Program-made: the position numbers and the translations under genes
Source: Nonomuraea turcica
GTDB taxonomy: Bacteria; Actinomycetota; Actinomycetes; Streptosporangiales; Streptosporangiaceae
Length of the DNA stretch: 64,000 bases
Assembly (NCBI RefSeq): GCF_030718205.1
Contig: NZ_JAUZQF010000012.1
Location: 62,001 to 126,000, forward strand
Direction: 5' to 3'
Shown here: positions 1 to 9,017 of the stretch, one piece after another
How positions within the stretch are numbered: the stretch's first letter is position 1
Layout of the letters: each line of letters begins with the position of its first letter
The notes under the pieces: model-generated
What the model was told of the DNA's origin: nothing
Database searches by the model: none
Seen by the model: the letters and a program-made list of their open reading frames with translations, nothing else

Positions 1-1642
1 TGAACGACGCCACCTCCCGCTGCGCCAGCGAGGCCGTCAGCGCCGCGCGCGTCTGCGGCGTGCGGTGCAGCCGCCACGACGCCACGCTGAGCTGCATCGC
101 CATCCGCGGGTCGCTGTGCCGCAGCGTGCCCGCCAGCTGCGCCAGCCTGGCCGCCTCCGCCTGGTCGCGCTGGGCGGCGATGTGCGCGGCCCGCTCGTCG
201 GCCAGCCCGCCCTGGTACACGGCCAGCCCGGCGGCGACCAGAGCGATTACCAGCAGGCCGCCGAGCGAGAGCGTCACGAGCCGGTCCCGCCTGGCCCTGC
301 GCGCCCGCATCCGCGCGCCCGCCGCCAGAAAGTCCCGTTCGAACGGCGACAACGTGATGTTCCTGCGGGCCGTGGCCGCCCACTGGAGCGCGTTCTCCAG
401 GCTGTGGCCATGGAACAGGTCGCCGTCCCTGCGCCCGGCGCGCTCCCATCGCCGCGCCGCCGCCAGGATCTCCCGGTGCACGGACAGGCCGTCCCGGTTG
501 GCGTCCACCCAGCGGCGGTAGCGCGGCCAGGCGTGCGGCAGCGCCGGCCGGGTCAGCCAGACCTGCTCGCCGTCCCTGCCCAGCAGGTACGCGAACACCT
601 CCAGGATCCGCGTCACCGCCGACACCTCGGGCAGCGGCCGGCCGTCCACCAGCTCGGCCAGCGCCGCGCGCCGCGCCGACAGCTCGCCCCGCTCGCCCAC
701 CGTGACGAGTCTGAGGAACACCTCCGGCGCGAGCTCCCGCTCCTCCTGGCCGAGGTGCTCGTACGCCTCCTCGGCCAGCGTCCCGAGCGCCGGGTCCGCC
801 GTGGCCGCCGTCACACCGGCCGCCTCCCTGCCGCCTTCGGCGAGGAGATGCGCGGTGTCCGTCCCGGTATGCCCGCTGACCAGGGACAGCAGCAGCTCCC
901 GCGCCGTCGGCCGATGCAGCGGCTCCTTGCTGAGCGTGGCGGCCACGAGTGGGCGCAACGCCTCCGGCAGCACGCTCAGGTCGGGGACGGCCGACAACAC
1001 CCGGTGCATGACCCCGCCCAGGCTCTCGGCCTCGAACGGATCCTTTCCCGTCGCCGCGTACAGCATGATCGCGCCCCACGCGAACACGTCCGCAGGCTTG
1101 CCGGCCCGCTGCCCGGTGAAAACCTCCGGCGCCATGTACGTCGGCGTCCCCGTCACCAGCCCGGTGCTGGTGAGTGACATCTCGGCCGTCCTGGCGACAC
1201 CGAAGTCGATCACTCGCGGGCCGTCCGAGCCGAGCAGCACGTTGTCCGGCTTGAGGTCGCGGTGGATCACGTCCGCGTCGTGGATCGCGGTCAGCGCGGT
1301 GGCCACCGCCGCCCCCAGCCGGTGCAGGTCGCCGCCGGTGAACCGGCGTCCCTCCGCGACCGCCCCGCGCAGGCTGGGGCCCTCGACGTACTCGCTGACG
1401 ATGTACGGCCTGGCCTCCTCCAGCCGCGCCTCGATGACCCTGGCCGTGCAGAAGGCGGCCACCCGCTGTGCCGCGGTCACTTCCCTGGCCAGCTGCGCGG
1501 CCTGGCCGCGGTGCAGCACCTTGATCGCCACCCGCCGGCCGTCCTCGGCGTACGCCTCGTAGACGACCCCCTGGCCGCCCGCTCCGAGCCGTCCGGCCAG
1601 CCAGTAGTCCCCGAGCCGCTGGGGATCGTCCTCGCTCAACAT
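1..1642 (-). CDS. Serine/threonine protein kinase with membrane segment, probable WD40-type sensor (3' end outside window)
   Basis: The reading frame is open to the window edge. Starting at the ATG at 1642, residues ~12-265 form a Hanks-type kinase: Gly-loop GAGGQG (20-25), Lys41, HRDLKPDN with Asp129, and DFG at 146-148. A central helical region follows. A basic stretch (RMRARRARRDR) leads into a membrane helix near residues 450-470, and then a Gln/Ala-rich helix. This layout (kinase, helical region, basic anchor, one helix, 'ADERAAHIAAQRDQAEAARLA') is typical of actinobacterial kinases that end in WD40 repeats, so repeats probably lie beyond base 1. That part is inference. The gene is divergent from the amidotransferase gene, with 57 bp between the starts. 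Confidence 0.85.
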   Translation of the reverse strand, partial: MLSEDDPQRLGDYWLAGRLGAGGQGVVYEAYAEDGRRVAIKVLHRGQAAQLAREVTAAQRVAAFCTARVIEARLEEARPYIVSEYVEGPSLRGAVAEGRRFTGGDLHRLGAAVATALTAIHDADVIHRDLKPDNVLLGSDGPRVIDFGVARTAEMSLTSTGLVTGTPTYMAPEVFTGQRAGKPADVFAWGAIMLYAATGKDPFEAESLGGVMHRVLSAVPDLSVLPEALRPLVAATLSKEPLHRPTARELLLSLVSGHTGTDTAHLLAEGGREAAGVTAATADPALGTLAEEAYEHLGQEERELAPEVFLRLVTVGERGELSARRAALAELVDGRPLPEVSAVTRILEVFAYLLGRDGEQVWLTRPALPHAWPRYRRWVDANRDGLSVHREILAAARRWERAGRRDGDLFHGHSLENALQWAATARRNITLSPFERDFLAAGARMRARRARRDRLVTLSLGGLLVIALVAAGLAVYQGGLADERAAHIAAQRDQAEAARLAQLAGTLRHSDPRMAMQLSVASWRLHRTPQTRAALTASLAQREVASF

Positions 1643-1699
1643 CTCCACGGCGTGTTGGATGATACGTTTGGGACGAAAGTTCCGGATAAATTACCTGGT

Positions 1700-2383
1700 A
1701 TGCGCATCACCGTAATCGAGCACGAGGCCGAGGCCGGGCTCGGGTATCTCGGCGGCTGGCTGGGAGCGACCTGCGAAGTCGTGCGGCCGTACCTGGGGGA
1801 GGACGTGCCCGAGCGGGCCGCCGACGGCCTGATCGTGCTCGGCGGTGCGGCGGCGGCGTGGGAGGACGAGCGCAGCCCCTGGCAGCCGGCCACCCGTGAC
1901 CTGCTGCGCCGCGCGGTGGACGAGGCCACGCCCACGCTCGCCATCTGCCTGGGGGCGCAGCTGCTCACCATGGCCTGCGGGGGCACGGTGGAGCGGGGCG
2001 CCGGCGGGCTGGAGGTGGGCGCATGCGAGGTGGTCACGCTGCCCGAGGCCGCCACCGACCGGCTGCTGTCGGGCGTCGGCACGGCCGTGGCCATCCAGTA
2101 TCACCAGGACGCCATGACGCGGCTGCCGGACGGGGCGGTGCCGTTGATGACCGGCTCCCCGTACCCGAACCAGGCCTACCGGCTCGGCGAGGCCGCCTGG
2201 GCGGTCCAGTTCCATCCCGAGGCCACGCCCGAGATCTTCGCCTCCTGGACGGCCGAGTCGGATCTGGAGGCGGCCGAGGAGCTGAACGCCCAGGTCAAGG
2301 CCGCCGAAAGGGCCCTCGTGACCACGTGGCGCCCGGTCGCGCAGGCCTTCGCCGACGTGGTCAGAGCCGCCGCCCGCCCCTGA
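1700..2383 (+). CDS. Class I glutamine amidotransferase domain protein
   Basis: 227 aa from ATG 1700, the first start that leaves the divergent kinase promoter free. The fold has the class I GATase triad: Cys83 in AICLGAQLL, and His172 and Glu174 in QFHPEAT. There is no synthetase domain, so it is a stand-alone hydrolase that releases ammonia from glutamine or acts on gamma-glutamyl compounds. Such proteins are often called GMP-synthase-like amidotransferases, and the true substrate is unknown. Its position two genes from glnE fits a link to glutamine metabolism. Its 3' end is overlapped by the open frame of the convergent HXXEE gene. Confidence 0.85.
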   Translation: MRITVIEHEAEAGLGYLGGWLGATCEVVRPYLGEDVPERAADGLIVLGGAAAAWEDERSPWQPATRDLLRRAVDEATPTLAICLGAQLLTMACGGTVERGAGGLEVGACEVVTLPEAATDRLLSGVGTAVAIQYHQDAMTRLPDGAVPLMTGSPYPNQAYRLGEAAWAVQFHPEATPEIFASWTAESDLEAAEELNAQVKAAERALVTTWRPVAQAFADVVRAAARP

Positions 2384-3033
2384 CCCGCGGCCCACCGAGC
2401 GCTGGACGTAGCGTCTGGCCCGCCCCTGACCCACGGCCCCTCGGCGCCGGGCGTCGCGCCTCGTCCGCTCGCCGCCCGCGCGGCCTGCGCGGCACCCGCC
2501 CGGCGCGGGCCGCGCGGGTGGGCGAGCGCGTGGGCGATCGCATGCACGCCGCCCAGCACCAGCGGGAAAGCCGCCGTCGCCGCCAGGCCCGCGCGCCCGG
2601 AACGCACCGGCACCCCTTCGGACCGCAGCCGCCGCCACGCCCACACCGAGAAGGGGATCACCACCACGGGGGCGGTCACCGCCCCGGGCATGTACCCACG
2701 GGTCGCGGCCACCTGCGCCAGGTGCGCCACCCCATGCGCGCCGAAGCCGGCCAGCGCCGCCTGGAAGACCGGGCTCCGCCCGCCCGTGCGCGCCCCCAGG
2801 GCCGCCGCCCCCGCCATCACCCCGCCCATGAGCCCGATGGCCACGTTGACGTGCCGCTGCGGCACCTCCAGCCGTTCCCAGGGAATCCAGGGAAGCCGCT
2901 CCTCCAGCCGCGGCCGGGCGGCTCGCGTCCATCCCGCCATGGTCGCCAGCTCCTCCGCGTCGTGCACGGCCCACGCCGCGAGCAGCCCCCACGTCACCGT
3001 CGCCGGAACCCGTCCCACGTTCACCCGTCCCAC
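2176..3033 (-). CDS. HXXEE domain-containing membrane protein
   Basis: Residues ~10-175 read as a HXXEE-family membrane protein. The signature H-D-A-E-E follows a hydrophobic helix (WGLLAAWAVHDAEELATM), and further helices come after, with a second His-rich segment (GVHAIAHALAH). GTG 3033 is chosen because a GGGAGG ribosome site lies 7 nt before it; a second in-frame GTG lies 9 nt (three codons) downstream. The family is commonly near TetR regulators, and its function is not known. The last ~100 codons are Ala/Gly/Arg-rich and lie partly antisense to the amidotransferase gene, so the true end may differ (frameshift or longer overlap). Divergent from glnE across a perfect palindrome. Confidence 0.65.
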   Translation of the reverse strand: MGRVNVGRVPATVTWGLLAAWAVHDAEELATMAGWTRAARPRLEERLPWIPWERLEVPQRHVNVAIGLMGGVMAGAAALGARTGGRSPVFQAALAGFGAHGVAHLAQVAATRGYMPGAVTAPVVVIPFSVWAWRRLRSEGVPVRSGRAGLAATAAFPLVLGGVHAIAHALAHPRGPRRAGAAQAARAASGRGATPGAEGPWVRGGPDATSSARWAAGQGRAAALTTSAKACATGRHVVTRALSAALTWAFSSSAASRSDSAVQEAKISGVASGWNWTAQAASPSR

Positions 3034-3046
3034 GTTCACCCCTCCC
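3021..3046. repeat. Short tandem repeat at the HXXEE start codon
   Basis: The unit TCCCACGTTCACCC(G/C) occurs twice head to tail. It duplicates the GTG start of the divergent HXXEE gene together with part of its ribosome-binding context, so the gene has two plausible GTG starts in the same frame. Confidence 0.6.
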
Positions 3047-3056
3047 ACCGAAACAC

Positions 3057-3072
3057 AACGCAACGTTGCGTT
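3057..3072. promoter_or_regulatory. 16-bp perfect palindrome, probable repressor operator
   Basis: AACGCAACGTTGCGTT reads identically on both strands. It lies in the 81-bp gap between the HXXEE start (3033) and glnE (3115). Its length and symmetry are typical of TetR-family operators; HXXEE genes are often TetR-controlled. No regulator gene is adjacent, so the binding protein is unknown. Confidence 0.65.
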
Positions 3073-3114
3073 CGATGCTACGGCGGCCGGCGCGAGTGCT
3101 GTCAAGATGGAGAG

Positions 3115-6045
3115 GTGCCCAGGATCGAATCGACCACCGCGCGCCTCGCCAAGCTCGGCTTCGCCGACGGCGCCAGGGCGGCCCAGCTCGTCCGCCAGGC
3201 CGGCACCGACCTGGACGACCTCCTGGAGTCGCTGGTGGACGTGGCCGACCCCGACCTGGCACTGGTCTCGCTGACTCGGCTGATCGAGCGCGAGCCCGCC
3301 GTGCTCGGCACCCTCCGCCAAGACGACGACCTCAAGGTCAGGCTGCTGGCCGTGCTCGGCGTCAGTGCCGCCCTGGGCGAGCACCTCGTCCGTCACCCCG
3401 CCCAGATCGCGTGGCTGGCCGAGCCGCAGCCGGGCGAGGCGCGAGCCGAGCTGCTGCGCGCGGTCGGCGCCGATCCGGATGCCCCCGAGCCGGTCGCCAC
3501 GGGCGAGAGGACGCTGGTGGCGCTGCGGGTCGCCTACCGGGGCAGGCTCACGCACCTGGCGGCGCGCGACCTGACCGGCCAGGCCTCGCTCCAGGAGGTC
3601 ATGGCCGAGCTGTCCGACCTCGCGGGCGCCGCGCTGGAGGCCGCCCTGGCCATCGCGCGGGCGGAGGTGGACGCGAGCGACGTACGCCTCGCGGTCGTGG
3701 GCATGGGCAAGTGCGGCGCCAGGGAGCTCAACTACATCAGCGACGTGGACGTGATCTTCGTGGCCGAGCCGCGCGAGGACGCCGACGAGGCCAAGGCACT
3801 GCGTACCGCGACCAGGCTGGCCCAGGCCATGATGCGGGCCTGCACCGCGACCACGCCCGAGGGCTCGCTGTGGGAGGTGGACGCCGGCCTGCGTCCCGAG
3901 GGCCGCTCCGGGCCGCTGGTCCGCACACTCGGCAGCCACCTGGCCTACTACCGGCGCTGGGCCAAGACGTGGGAGTTCCAGGCGCTGCTCAAGGCCCGGC
4001 CGGTGGCGGGCGACATGGAGCTGGGCGCCGCCTACGTCGAGGCGGTCAACGACATGGTCTGGACGGCGGCCACCCGCAAGGACTTCGTCGAGGACGTGCA
4101 GGCCATGCGCCGCCGGGTCGAGGCCCACGTGCGCTCGGAGGGGGAGCGGCAGCTCAAGCTGGGGCCCGGCGGGCTGCGCGACATCGAGTTTGCGGTGCAG
4201 CTGCTGCAGCTCGTGCACGGGCGGCTCGACCCGCTGCTGCGCCGCCGGGCCACGCTCCCCGCGCTCGCCGCGCTCTCCCGAGGAGGCTACGTCGGCCGCG
4301 ACGACTCGCGCAGCCTGGCGGAGGCGTACTCGTTCCTGCGCCAGGTCGAGCACCTGCTGCAGCTGCACCGGCTGCGGCGCACGCACCTCGTGCCCACGGG
4401 CGAGGGCGACCTGCGCAGGCTGGGCCGGGCGCTGGGCATGCAGACCGACCCGGTGGGGGAGTTCACGGCCAGGTGGCGGCGGCACGCCATGGAGGCGCGG
4501 CGGCTGCACGAGAAACTCTTCTACCGGCCGCTGCTGCAGGCGGTGTCGCGGCTGCAGGAGTCCGAGGCGCGGCTGTCGGCCACGGCGGCGGCGGCCAGGC
4601 TGGAGGCGCTCGGCTACGTCGACCCGAACGGGGCGCTGCGCCACATCGGCGCCCTCACCTCCGGGGTGTCCAGGCGGGCCGCGATCCAGCGCACCCTGCT
4701 GCCGGTCATGCTGGGCTGGTTCGCCGACACGCCCGACCCGGACGCGGCGCTGCTGGGGTTCAGGCAGGTCAGCGACAAGCTGGGCAGCACGCCGTGGTAT
4801 CTGCGGCTGCTGCGTGACGAGACAGCGGTGGCGGCCAGGATGTCCCGTGTGCTCGGCACCAGCCGCTACGCGACCGGTCTGCTCATGAACGCACCCGAAG
4901 CGGTCGCCATGCTGGGCTCGGACGAGGAGCTCGCCGTGCGGCCGCGGGAGTCGCTGCGCGGCGAGGCCTCCGCCGCGGTGTCCAGGCACGTCGGCGGGGA
5001 CGGCGGCGCGGAGACCGCCGTCGCCGCCGTGCGGGCGCTGCGCCGCAAGGAGCTGTTCCGCATCGCCGTGGCCGACATCTTCGGGCTCGCCGACATCGAG
5101 ACGGTCGGCGGCGCCCTGTCGTCGCTGACCGACGTGACCCTCCAGGCGGCCATGGACGCCGCGCTCAGCAAGGTCGGCGATGTCTCCTCCTTCGCCGTCA
5201 TCGCCATGGGCCGGCTGGGCGGCCTGGAGAGCTCCTATGCCAGCGACGCCGACGTCATGTTCGTCCACCGGCCCAAGCCCGGGGTCGAGGAGCGCAAGGC
5301 CACGGACGCCGCCTTCGCCGTGGCCAACGAGCTGCGCAGGCTGCTGTCGCTGCCGGCGCCGGACCCGCCCCTGATCATCGATCCTGACCTGCGGCCGGAG
5401 GGCCGGCAGGGCCCGCTGGTGCGCACGCTCGCCTCCTACCGCGCCTACTACTCCCGCTGGTCGTCGCCGTGGGAGGCGCAGGCGCTGCTGCGCGCCCGGT
5501 TCTCGGCGGGCGACGCCGAGCTGGGCGCGGCGTTCACCGAGATGATCGACGAGCTGCGTTACCCGCAGGGCGGGCTGCACGACGACGCGGTCAGGGAGAT
5601 CAGGCGGCTCAAGGCCCGCATGGAGGCCGAGCGGCTGCCGCGCGGCGCCGACCCCGGCCTGCACACCAAGCTGGGCCCCGGCGGGCTGTCCGACGTGGAG
5701 TGGGTGGCCCAGCTGCTGCAACTGCGCTACGCGGGCACGCTGCCGTCGCTGCGCACCACGCGCACGCTGGACGCGCTGCGCGCCGCCGTGGCCGAAGAGC
5801 TGCTCACCCCCGCCGACGAGGCCGTGCTGGCCGAATCGTGGCGCTTCGCCTCCCGGATCAGGGACGCGATCATGCTGGTCAAGGGCCGTCCCGGCGACAG
5901 CGTGCCGCGCGACGCGGGCGAGCGCAAGCTCCTCGCACAGACCCTCGGCTACCCGCCGGACGGCTCGGAGGACTTCCTGAACGATTACCGCCGCGTGACC
6001 CGCCGCGCACGCCTCGTGGTAGATCGAGTCTTCTACGGGGCTTGA
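3115..6045 (+). CDS. glnE: Bifunctional glutamine synthetase adenylyltransferase / deadenylase
   Basis: 976 aa, the normal size for GlnE. It adenylylates glutamine synthetase when nitrogen is plentiful and removes the AMP when nitrogen is scarce. Two nucleotidyltransferase halves are visible. The N-terminal (adenylyl-removing) half has GMGKCGARELNYISDVDVIF near residues 200-220. The C-terminal (adenylyltransferase) half has AMGRLGGLESSYASDADVMF near 700-720. Both keep the DxD metal ligands. Each half also has a helical 'LGPGGLxDxEwxVQLLQL' segment. GTG 3115 is preceded by GGAG at a tight spacing. Its substrate GlnA is 20 kb away in this window. Confidence 0.97.
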   Translation: MPRIESTTARLAKLGFADGARAAQLVRQAGTDLDDLLESLVDVADPDLALVSLTRLIEREPAVLGTLRQDDDLKVRLLAVLGVSAALGEHLVRHPAQIAWLAEPQPGEARAELLRAVGADPDAPEPVATGERTLVALRVAYRGRLTHLAARDLTGQASLQEVMAELSDLAGAALEAALAIARAEVDASDVRLAVVGMGKCGARELNYISDVDVIFVAEPREDADEAKALRTATRLAQAMMRACTATTPEGSLWEVDAGLRPEGRSGPLVRTLGSHLAYYRRWAKTWEFQALLKARPVAGDMELGAAYVEAVNDMVWTAATRKDFVEDVQAMRRRVEAHVRSEGERQLKLGPGGLRDIEFAVQLLQLVHGRLDPLLRRRATLPALAALSRGGYVGRDDSRSLAEAYSFLRQVEHLLQLHRLRRTHLVPTGEGDLRRLGRALGMQTDPVGEFTARWRRHAMEARRLHEKLFYRPLLQAVSRLQESEARLSATAAAARLEALGYVDPNGALRHIGALTSGVSRRAAIQRTLLPVMLGWFADTPDPDAALLGFRQVSDKLGSTPWYLRLLRDETAVAARMSRVLGTSRYATGLLMNAPEAVAMLGSDEELAVRPRESLRGEASAAVSRHVGGDGGAETAVAAVRALRRKELFRIAVADIFGLADIETVGGALSSLTDVTLQAAMDAALSKVGDVSSFAVIAMGRLGGLESSYASDADVMFVHRPKPGVEERKATDAAFAVANELRRLLSLPAPDPPLIIDPDLRPEGRQGPLVRTLASYRAYYSRWSSPWEAQALLRARFSAGDAELGAAFTEMIDELRYPQGGLHDDAVREIRRLKARMEAERLPRGADPGLHTKLGPGGLSDVEWVAQLLQLRYAGTLPSLRTTRTLDALRAAVAEELLTPADEAVLAESWRFASRIRDAIMLVKGRPGDSVPRDAGERKLLAQTLGYPPDGSEDFLNDYRRVTRRARLVVDRVFYGA

Positions 6046-6077
6046 TCCACCCCGGTGCGCCGGTGTATCAAGGCCCG

Positions 6078-7112
6078 GTGTTATCCGTTTACGTGGATCT
6101 GGCCCTCGGCCTGGTGGTGTCGTTCCTGCTGCTGTCGCTGCTGGTGAGCGGCGTCAATGAGGCGTTCGTGCGGGTGCTCGCCATCCGGAGCAAGTTTCTG
6201 TGGGCCTACCTCAGGGACACGATGGACGGCGCCGACGACAAAACCGGGTCATGGTTGCCGGCCAAGATACGCGACGTGTTCACCGCGCTGCCGTTCCTGC
6301 GCGATCCACGTCCCCGCCACAGCGACCTGCCCGCGCCCGCCGAGGCCGGCGGGCTGCCCGACCCCGAGCATCGGGCCGGTGACTCCATGATCAACCTGCT
6401 GTACGAGCGGGTTAGGGAGATCGACCACGCCAAACGCGGCCGCACCAGCATCGCCAACATCCCACCCGGCCGGTTCGCGGTCGCGGTGATGGAGCTGGCC
6501 GCGGGGCAGGACGGCGACGTCGACCGGTTCCTGGAGAAGCTGAAGGCCATCGACAGCCCCCTGTACGGCCCTCTCAAGGGCATCTGGGAGACGGCGCAGC
6601 GCGACCTCGACCGATTCAGGCAGGGCATCGAGACCTGGTTCGACAGCGAGATGCAGCGGCTGTCGATGTTGTACAAGCGCTACGTGAAGTGGGTCGTCGC
6701 CGTGCTCGGCCTGCTGGTGACGCTGGTGTTCTCGATGGACGGGCTCGAGTACGCCAAGACGCTGCTGCGTGACAACGCCTTCCGCGCCTCGGTGACCGCC
6801 GTGGCCGAGGCGGGGCCGGACGCGTACAACGAGCTCAAGGCCCGCTGCAGCGGCGAGGACCCGATGCGGTGCGTCACCGAGACGCTCAGCCAGCCGGCCC
6901 TGGTCAGGATGCTCGACCAGGGCCTGGTCAACGTGTCGATCCCGGAGCAGGGCGACCCGAGCATGCACTGGAACGGCGGCCTGTGGTGGGACCGGATCAG
7001 CACGCCCAGCCACTGGCCGGGGTTCCTGCTGACGTACGTGGCGTTGCTGTTCGGCGCGCCGTTCTGGTGGGACGTCTTCCGCCGCATCACGGGTATCAAG
7101 GCCAGGCGCTGA
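6078..7112 (+). CDS. Uncharacterised membrane protein
   Basis: 344 aa. GTG 6078 has AAGG 4 nt upstream and starts 32 bp after glnE, so the two may be co-transcribed. A membrane helix lies at residues ~7-30, followed by a long soluble region (~35-200) that is charged and helical. A second helix is at ~200-220 (VVAVLGLLVTLVF), and a soluble loop with two Cys follows. A C-terminal helix ends near residue 338. The orientation suggests a large cytoplasmic domain. I recognise no catalytic motif and no named family. Confidence 0.8.
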   Translation: MLSVYVDLALGLVVSFLLLSLLVSGVNEAFVRVLAIRSKFLWAYLRDTMDGADDKTGSWLPAKIRDVFTALPFLRDPRPRHSDLPAPAEAGGLPDPEHRAGDSMINLLYERVREIDHAKRGRTSIANIPPGRFAVAVMELAAGQDGDVDRFLEKLKAIDSPLYGPLKGIWETAQRDLDRFRQGIETWFDSEMQRLSMLYKRYVKWVVAVLGLLVTLVFSMDGLEYAKTLLRDNAFRASVTAVAEAGPDAYNELKARCSGEDPMRCVTETLSQPALVRMLDQGLVNVSIPEQGDPSMHWNGGLWWDRISTPSHWPGFLLTYVALLFGAPFWWDVFRRITGIKARR

Positions 7113-7120
7113 GCCCTATC

Positions 7121-7732
7121 GTGGGCCGGATAGAGACCGAACGGCTGATCATGCGCAGGTGGCGCGAAGAGGACAGAGAGCCCTTCGCCGCCATGAACGC
7201 CGACCCCGAGGTGATGGAGCACTTCCCGGGGACGCTCACCCGGGAGCAGAGCGACGTCATGGTTGACAAGATCGAGCAGCACTTCGACAAGCACGGATTC
7301 AGCCTGTGGGCTCTGGAGGTACGCGAGAGCGGGGAGTTCATCGGCTTCACCGGACTGGGCTGGCAGACCTTCGACGCGCCGTTCCTGCCCGCCGTGGAGG
7401 TCGGGTGGCGGCTGGCCCGCCCGGCCTGGGGTCACGGGTACGCCATCGAGGCGGCCAGGCAGGCCGTCGGCTACGCCTTCACCGAGGCTGGCCTCGAGGA
7501 CATCATCTCGATGACCGCCGCGCGCAACCTGCGTTCCCGCGCCGTCATGGAGCGCCTCGGCATGACGTACGAGGCGGACTTCGACCATCCCCGGGTCGCG
7601 AAGGGCAGCCCGCTGCTCCCGCACGTCCTCTACCGGCTCAAACGCGGCACAACGTCCTCCCGTACCGCCCCCGCCCGCCCCGGCCCATTGCCCAACCCGC
7701 GCCTCCGTCCCTCCTCCGCGGATGGCGAGTAA
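7121..7732 (+). CDS. GNAT family N-acetyltransferase (RimJ/RimL type)
   Basis: 203 aa, beginning 8 bp after the preceding stop with GTG 7121 (VGRIETERLIMRRW). The sequence follows the RimL-like acetyltransferase pattern: TERLxxRRW at the N-terminus, the acetyl-CoA-binding segment RPAWGHGYAIEAARQAVGYAF, and NxRSxxVMERLGM near the C-terminus. It probably transfers acetyl groups to an amine on a small molecule or protein N-terminus; the substrate is not deducible. The last ~30 residues are Pro/Arg-rich and look like read-through beyond the domain. Confidence 0.88.
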   Translation: MGRIETERLIMRRWREEDREPFAAMNADPEVMEHFPGTLTREQSDVMVDKIEQHFDKHGFSLWALEVRESGEFIGFTGLGWQTFDAPFLPAVEVGWRLARPAWGHGYAIEAARQAVGYAFTEAGLEDIISMTAARNLRSRAVMERLGMTYEADFDHPRVAKGSPLLPHVLYRLKRGTTSSRTAPARPGPLPNPRLRPSSADGE

Positions 7733-7794
7733 TGTGATCGGCGCGGCGGATGCCGTGCGGCGTGTGTTCCGTGGCCACGATGACGGGGGTGACC

Positions 7795-8487
7795 GTGCGT
7801 TTCCAGCATTCGAGCGACATCTGGCGTGACTTTCCCGAGCTCGTCCCCGCGGTGATCTCCGTGCGGGGCGTCAGCGCGGGCGTCTCCGTGGAGGACCGGA
7901 TCGCGACGTTCGGCGAGCTCGCCGCCAAACGACTGGCCACCGCGTCGGAGGGCGAGCTGCCGGAGATCCAGGCGTGGCGCCGGGCGTTCTCCAAAATGGG
8001 GCTCAAGCCGACCCAATACCGCTGCGCCTCGGAATCGCTGCTGCGCCGCTTCAGGAAGGAGGGATCGCTGCCTCGCCTGCACCCCCTGATCGACCTGTGC
8101 AACGCGGTCTCCATCGCGTACGCGATCCCGGTCGCGGTGTTCGACACTTCCAAGATCGCGGAATACGTTGAGGTGCGGCGTGCGGCGGGCGACGAGACCT
8201 ACGTGACCTTCTCCGGAGAGAGGGAGCACCCGCCCGCCGGAGAGGTGATCTTCGCGGACGCCGAGCGGATGGCGCACGCCCGCCGCTGGACTAACCGCCA
8301 GAGCGGCTATTCGGCCATCCGCGACACGACCGCCGACGTCCTGATCGTCGCCGAGGCGCTGCACGAAACAGCCCAGTCCGACGTCGAGTCCCTCATGGTC
8401 ACGCTCATCGACGAACTGGCAGCGCTCTGGCCGGTGACTCCCCGGGCGGCGATCCTCAGCTCCTCGGCGCCCGAGTTCACCGTGTGA
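7795..8487 (+). CDS. B3/B4 tRNA-binding domain protein (PheT editing-domain-like)
   Basis: About 230 aa. The protein matches stand-alone B3/B4 domain proteins, related to the editing domain of phenylalanyl-tRNA synthetase beta chain. Features include FQHSSDIWRDFPELV at the start, a KPTQYRCASESLLRRFRKEGSLPRLHPLIDLCNAVS core, and a GEVIFAD strand. They are thought to hydrolyse mischarged tRNA or bind RNA. I prefer GTG 7795 because the homologous sequence begins there and GGGGGT lies 5 nt before it; ATG 7780 or 7750 would add 5 or 15 residues. Its 3' end overlaps the TetR remnant on the other strand. Confidence 0.8.
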   Translation: MRFQHSSDIWRDFPELVPAVISVRGVSAGVSVEDRIATFGELAAKRLATASEGELPEIQAWRRAFSKMGLKPTQYRCASESLLRRFRKEGSLPRLHPLIDLCNAVSIAYAIPVAVFDTSKIAEYVEVRRAAGDETYVTFSGEREHPPAGEVIFADAERMAHARRWTNRQSGYSAIRDTTADVLIVAEALHETAQSDVESLMVTLIDELAALWPVTPRAAILSSSAPEFTV

Positions 8488-8680
8488 TGCCGCACAGGAC
8501 GGCGTCGGCCAGTGCCTCGGCCTGATCGGCGGGGGAGAAGAGGTCGGGGCAGGCCAGCCATGTGGCGGCGGTCCCGTTCACGGAGGTGATGATCGTCAGG
8601 GCGGCGGCCTCCGCCGAGACCCCGTCGCGCAGTCCCGCCCCTGCGAGCAGTTCCATCATGCCGCGCTTCCATCGGCAGGC
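8477..8680 (-). pseudogene. C-terminal remnant of a TetR-family regulator
   Basis: About 65 codons (WKRGMMELLAGAGL... to ...ADAVLCGITR) look like the ligand-binding end of an AcrR/TetR protein. Upstream in the same frame (to 8836) the sequence is not protein-like, and no DNA-binding helix-turn-helix is present. I read it as the surviving 3' end of a deleted regulator gene. It marks the left edge of the disturbed region. Family assignment is by pattern only. Confidence 0.5.
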
Positions 8681-9017
8681 GGGCAGGCTTCCACGGCAAC
8701 CCGATAGACGGGTAGGAACGATCTTGGCTGCCCGGAGCCTGATGGTCCCGGCACCGGGTTTCACCCGTCTCGCTGGCTCCGGCCCCATTAGGCATGCGGT
8801 AAGGCCGGGCGTGTTGCGGCACGGGCACGGGAGCACGAGCGGGAGAGCCCGGCCCGCTGCCGCGTCGGCGGCGCGTGCAGCCCGGTCAGGGCCGCTCTAA
8901 GATCTTCGACCTGCGCCGACTGTCACCCTGCACTTGGGTCATACAGAAACGCAAGATCAACATCGTCTCTGGCCAGCCGAAACTTCTGGCGAGGAGGGGC
9001 CGGTTTGGAAACTCCGG
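8681..9017. other. Intergenic stretch, no gene seen
   Basis: 337 bp between the TetR remnant and the FG-GAP gene. Both strands have only short, biased frames. No terminator-grade hairpin or repeat was found. The base composition falls at about 8900-9000, which suggests a junction between two imported pieces. Confidence 0.4.

Noticed and set aside
2176..5721. 1181-codon minus-strand open frame covering glnE
   Set aside because: Only the part at 2176-3033 reads as a protein family (HXXEE). The rest is antisense to glnE and has no domain; long antisense frames are expected at this GC content.
8562..8900. Plus-strand gene opposite the TetR remnant
   Set aside because: The frame has Arg/Ala/Pro-biased sequence; the minus strand carries the TetR-like pattern.
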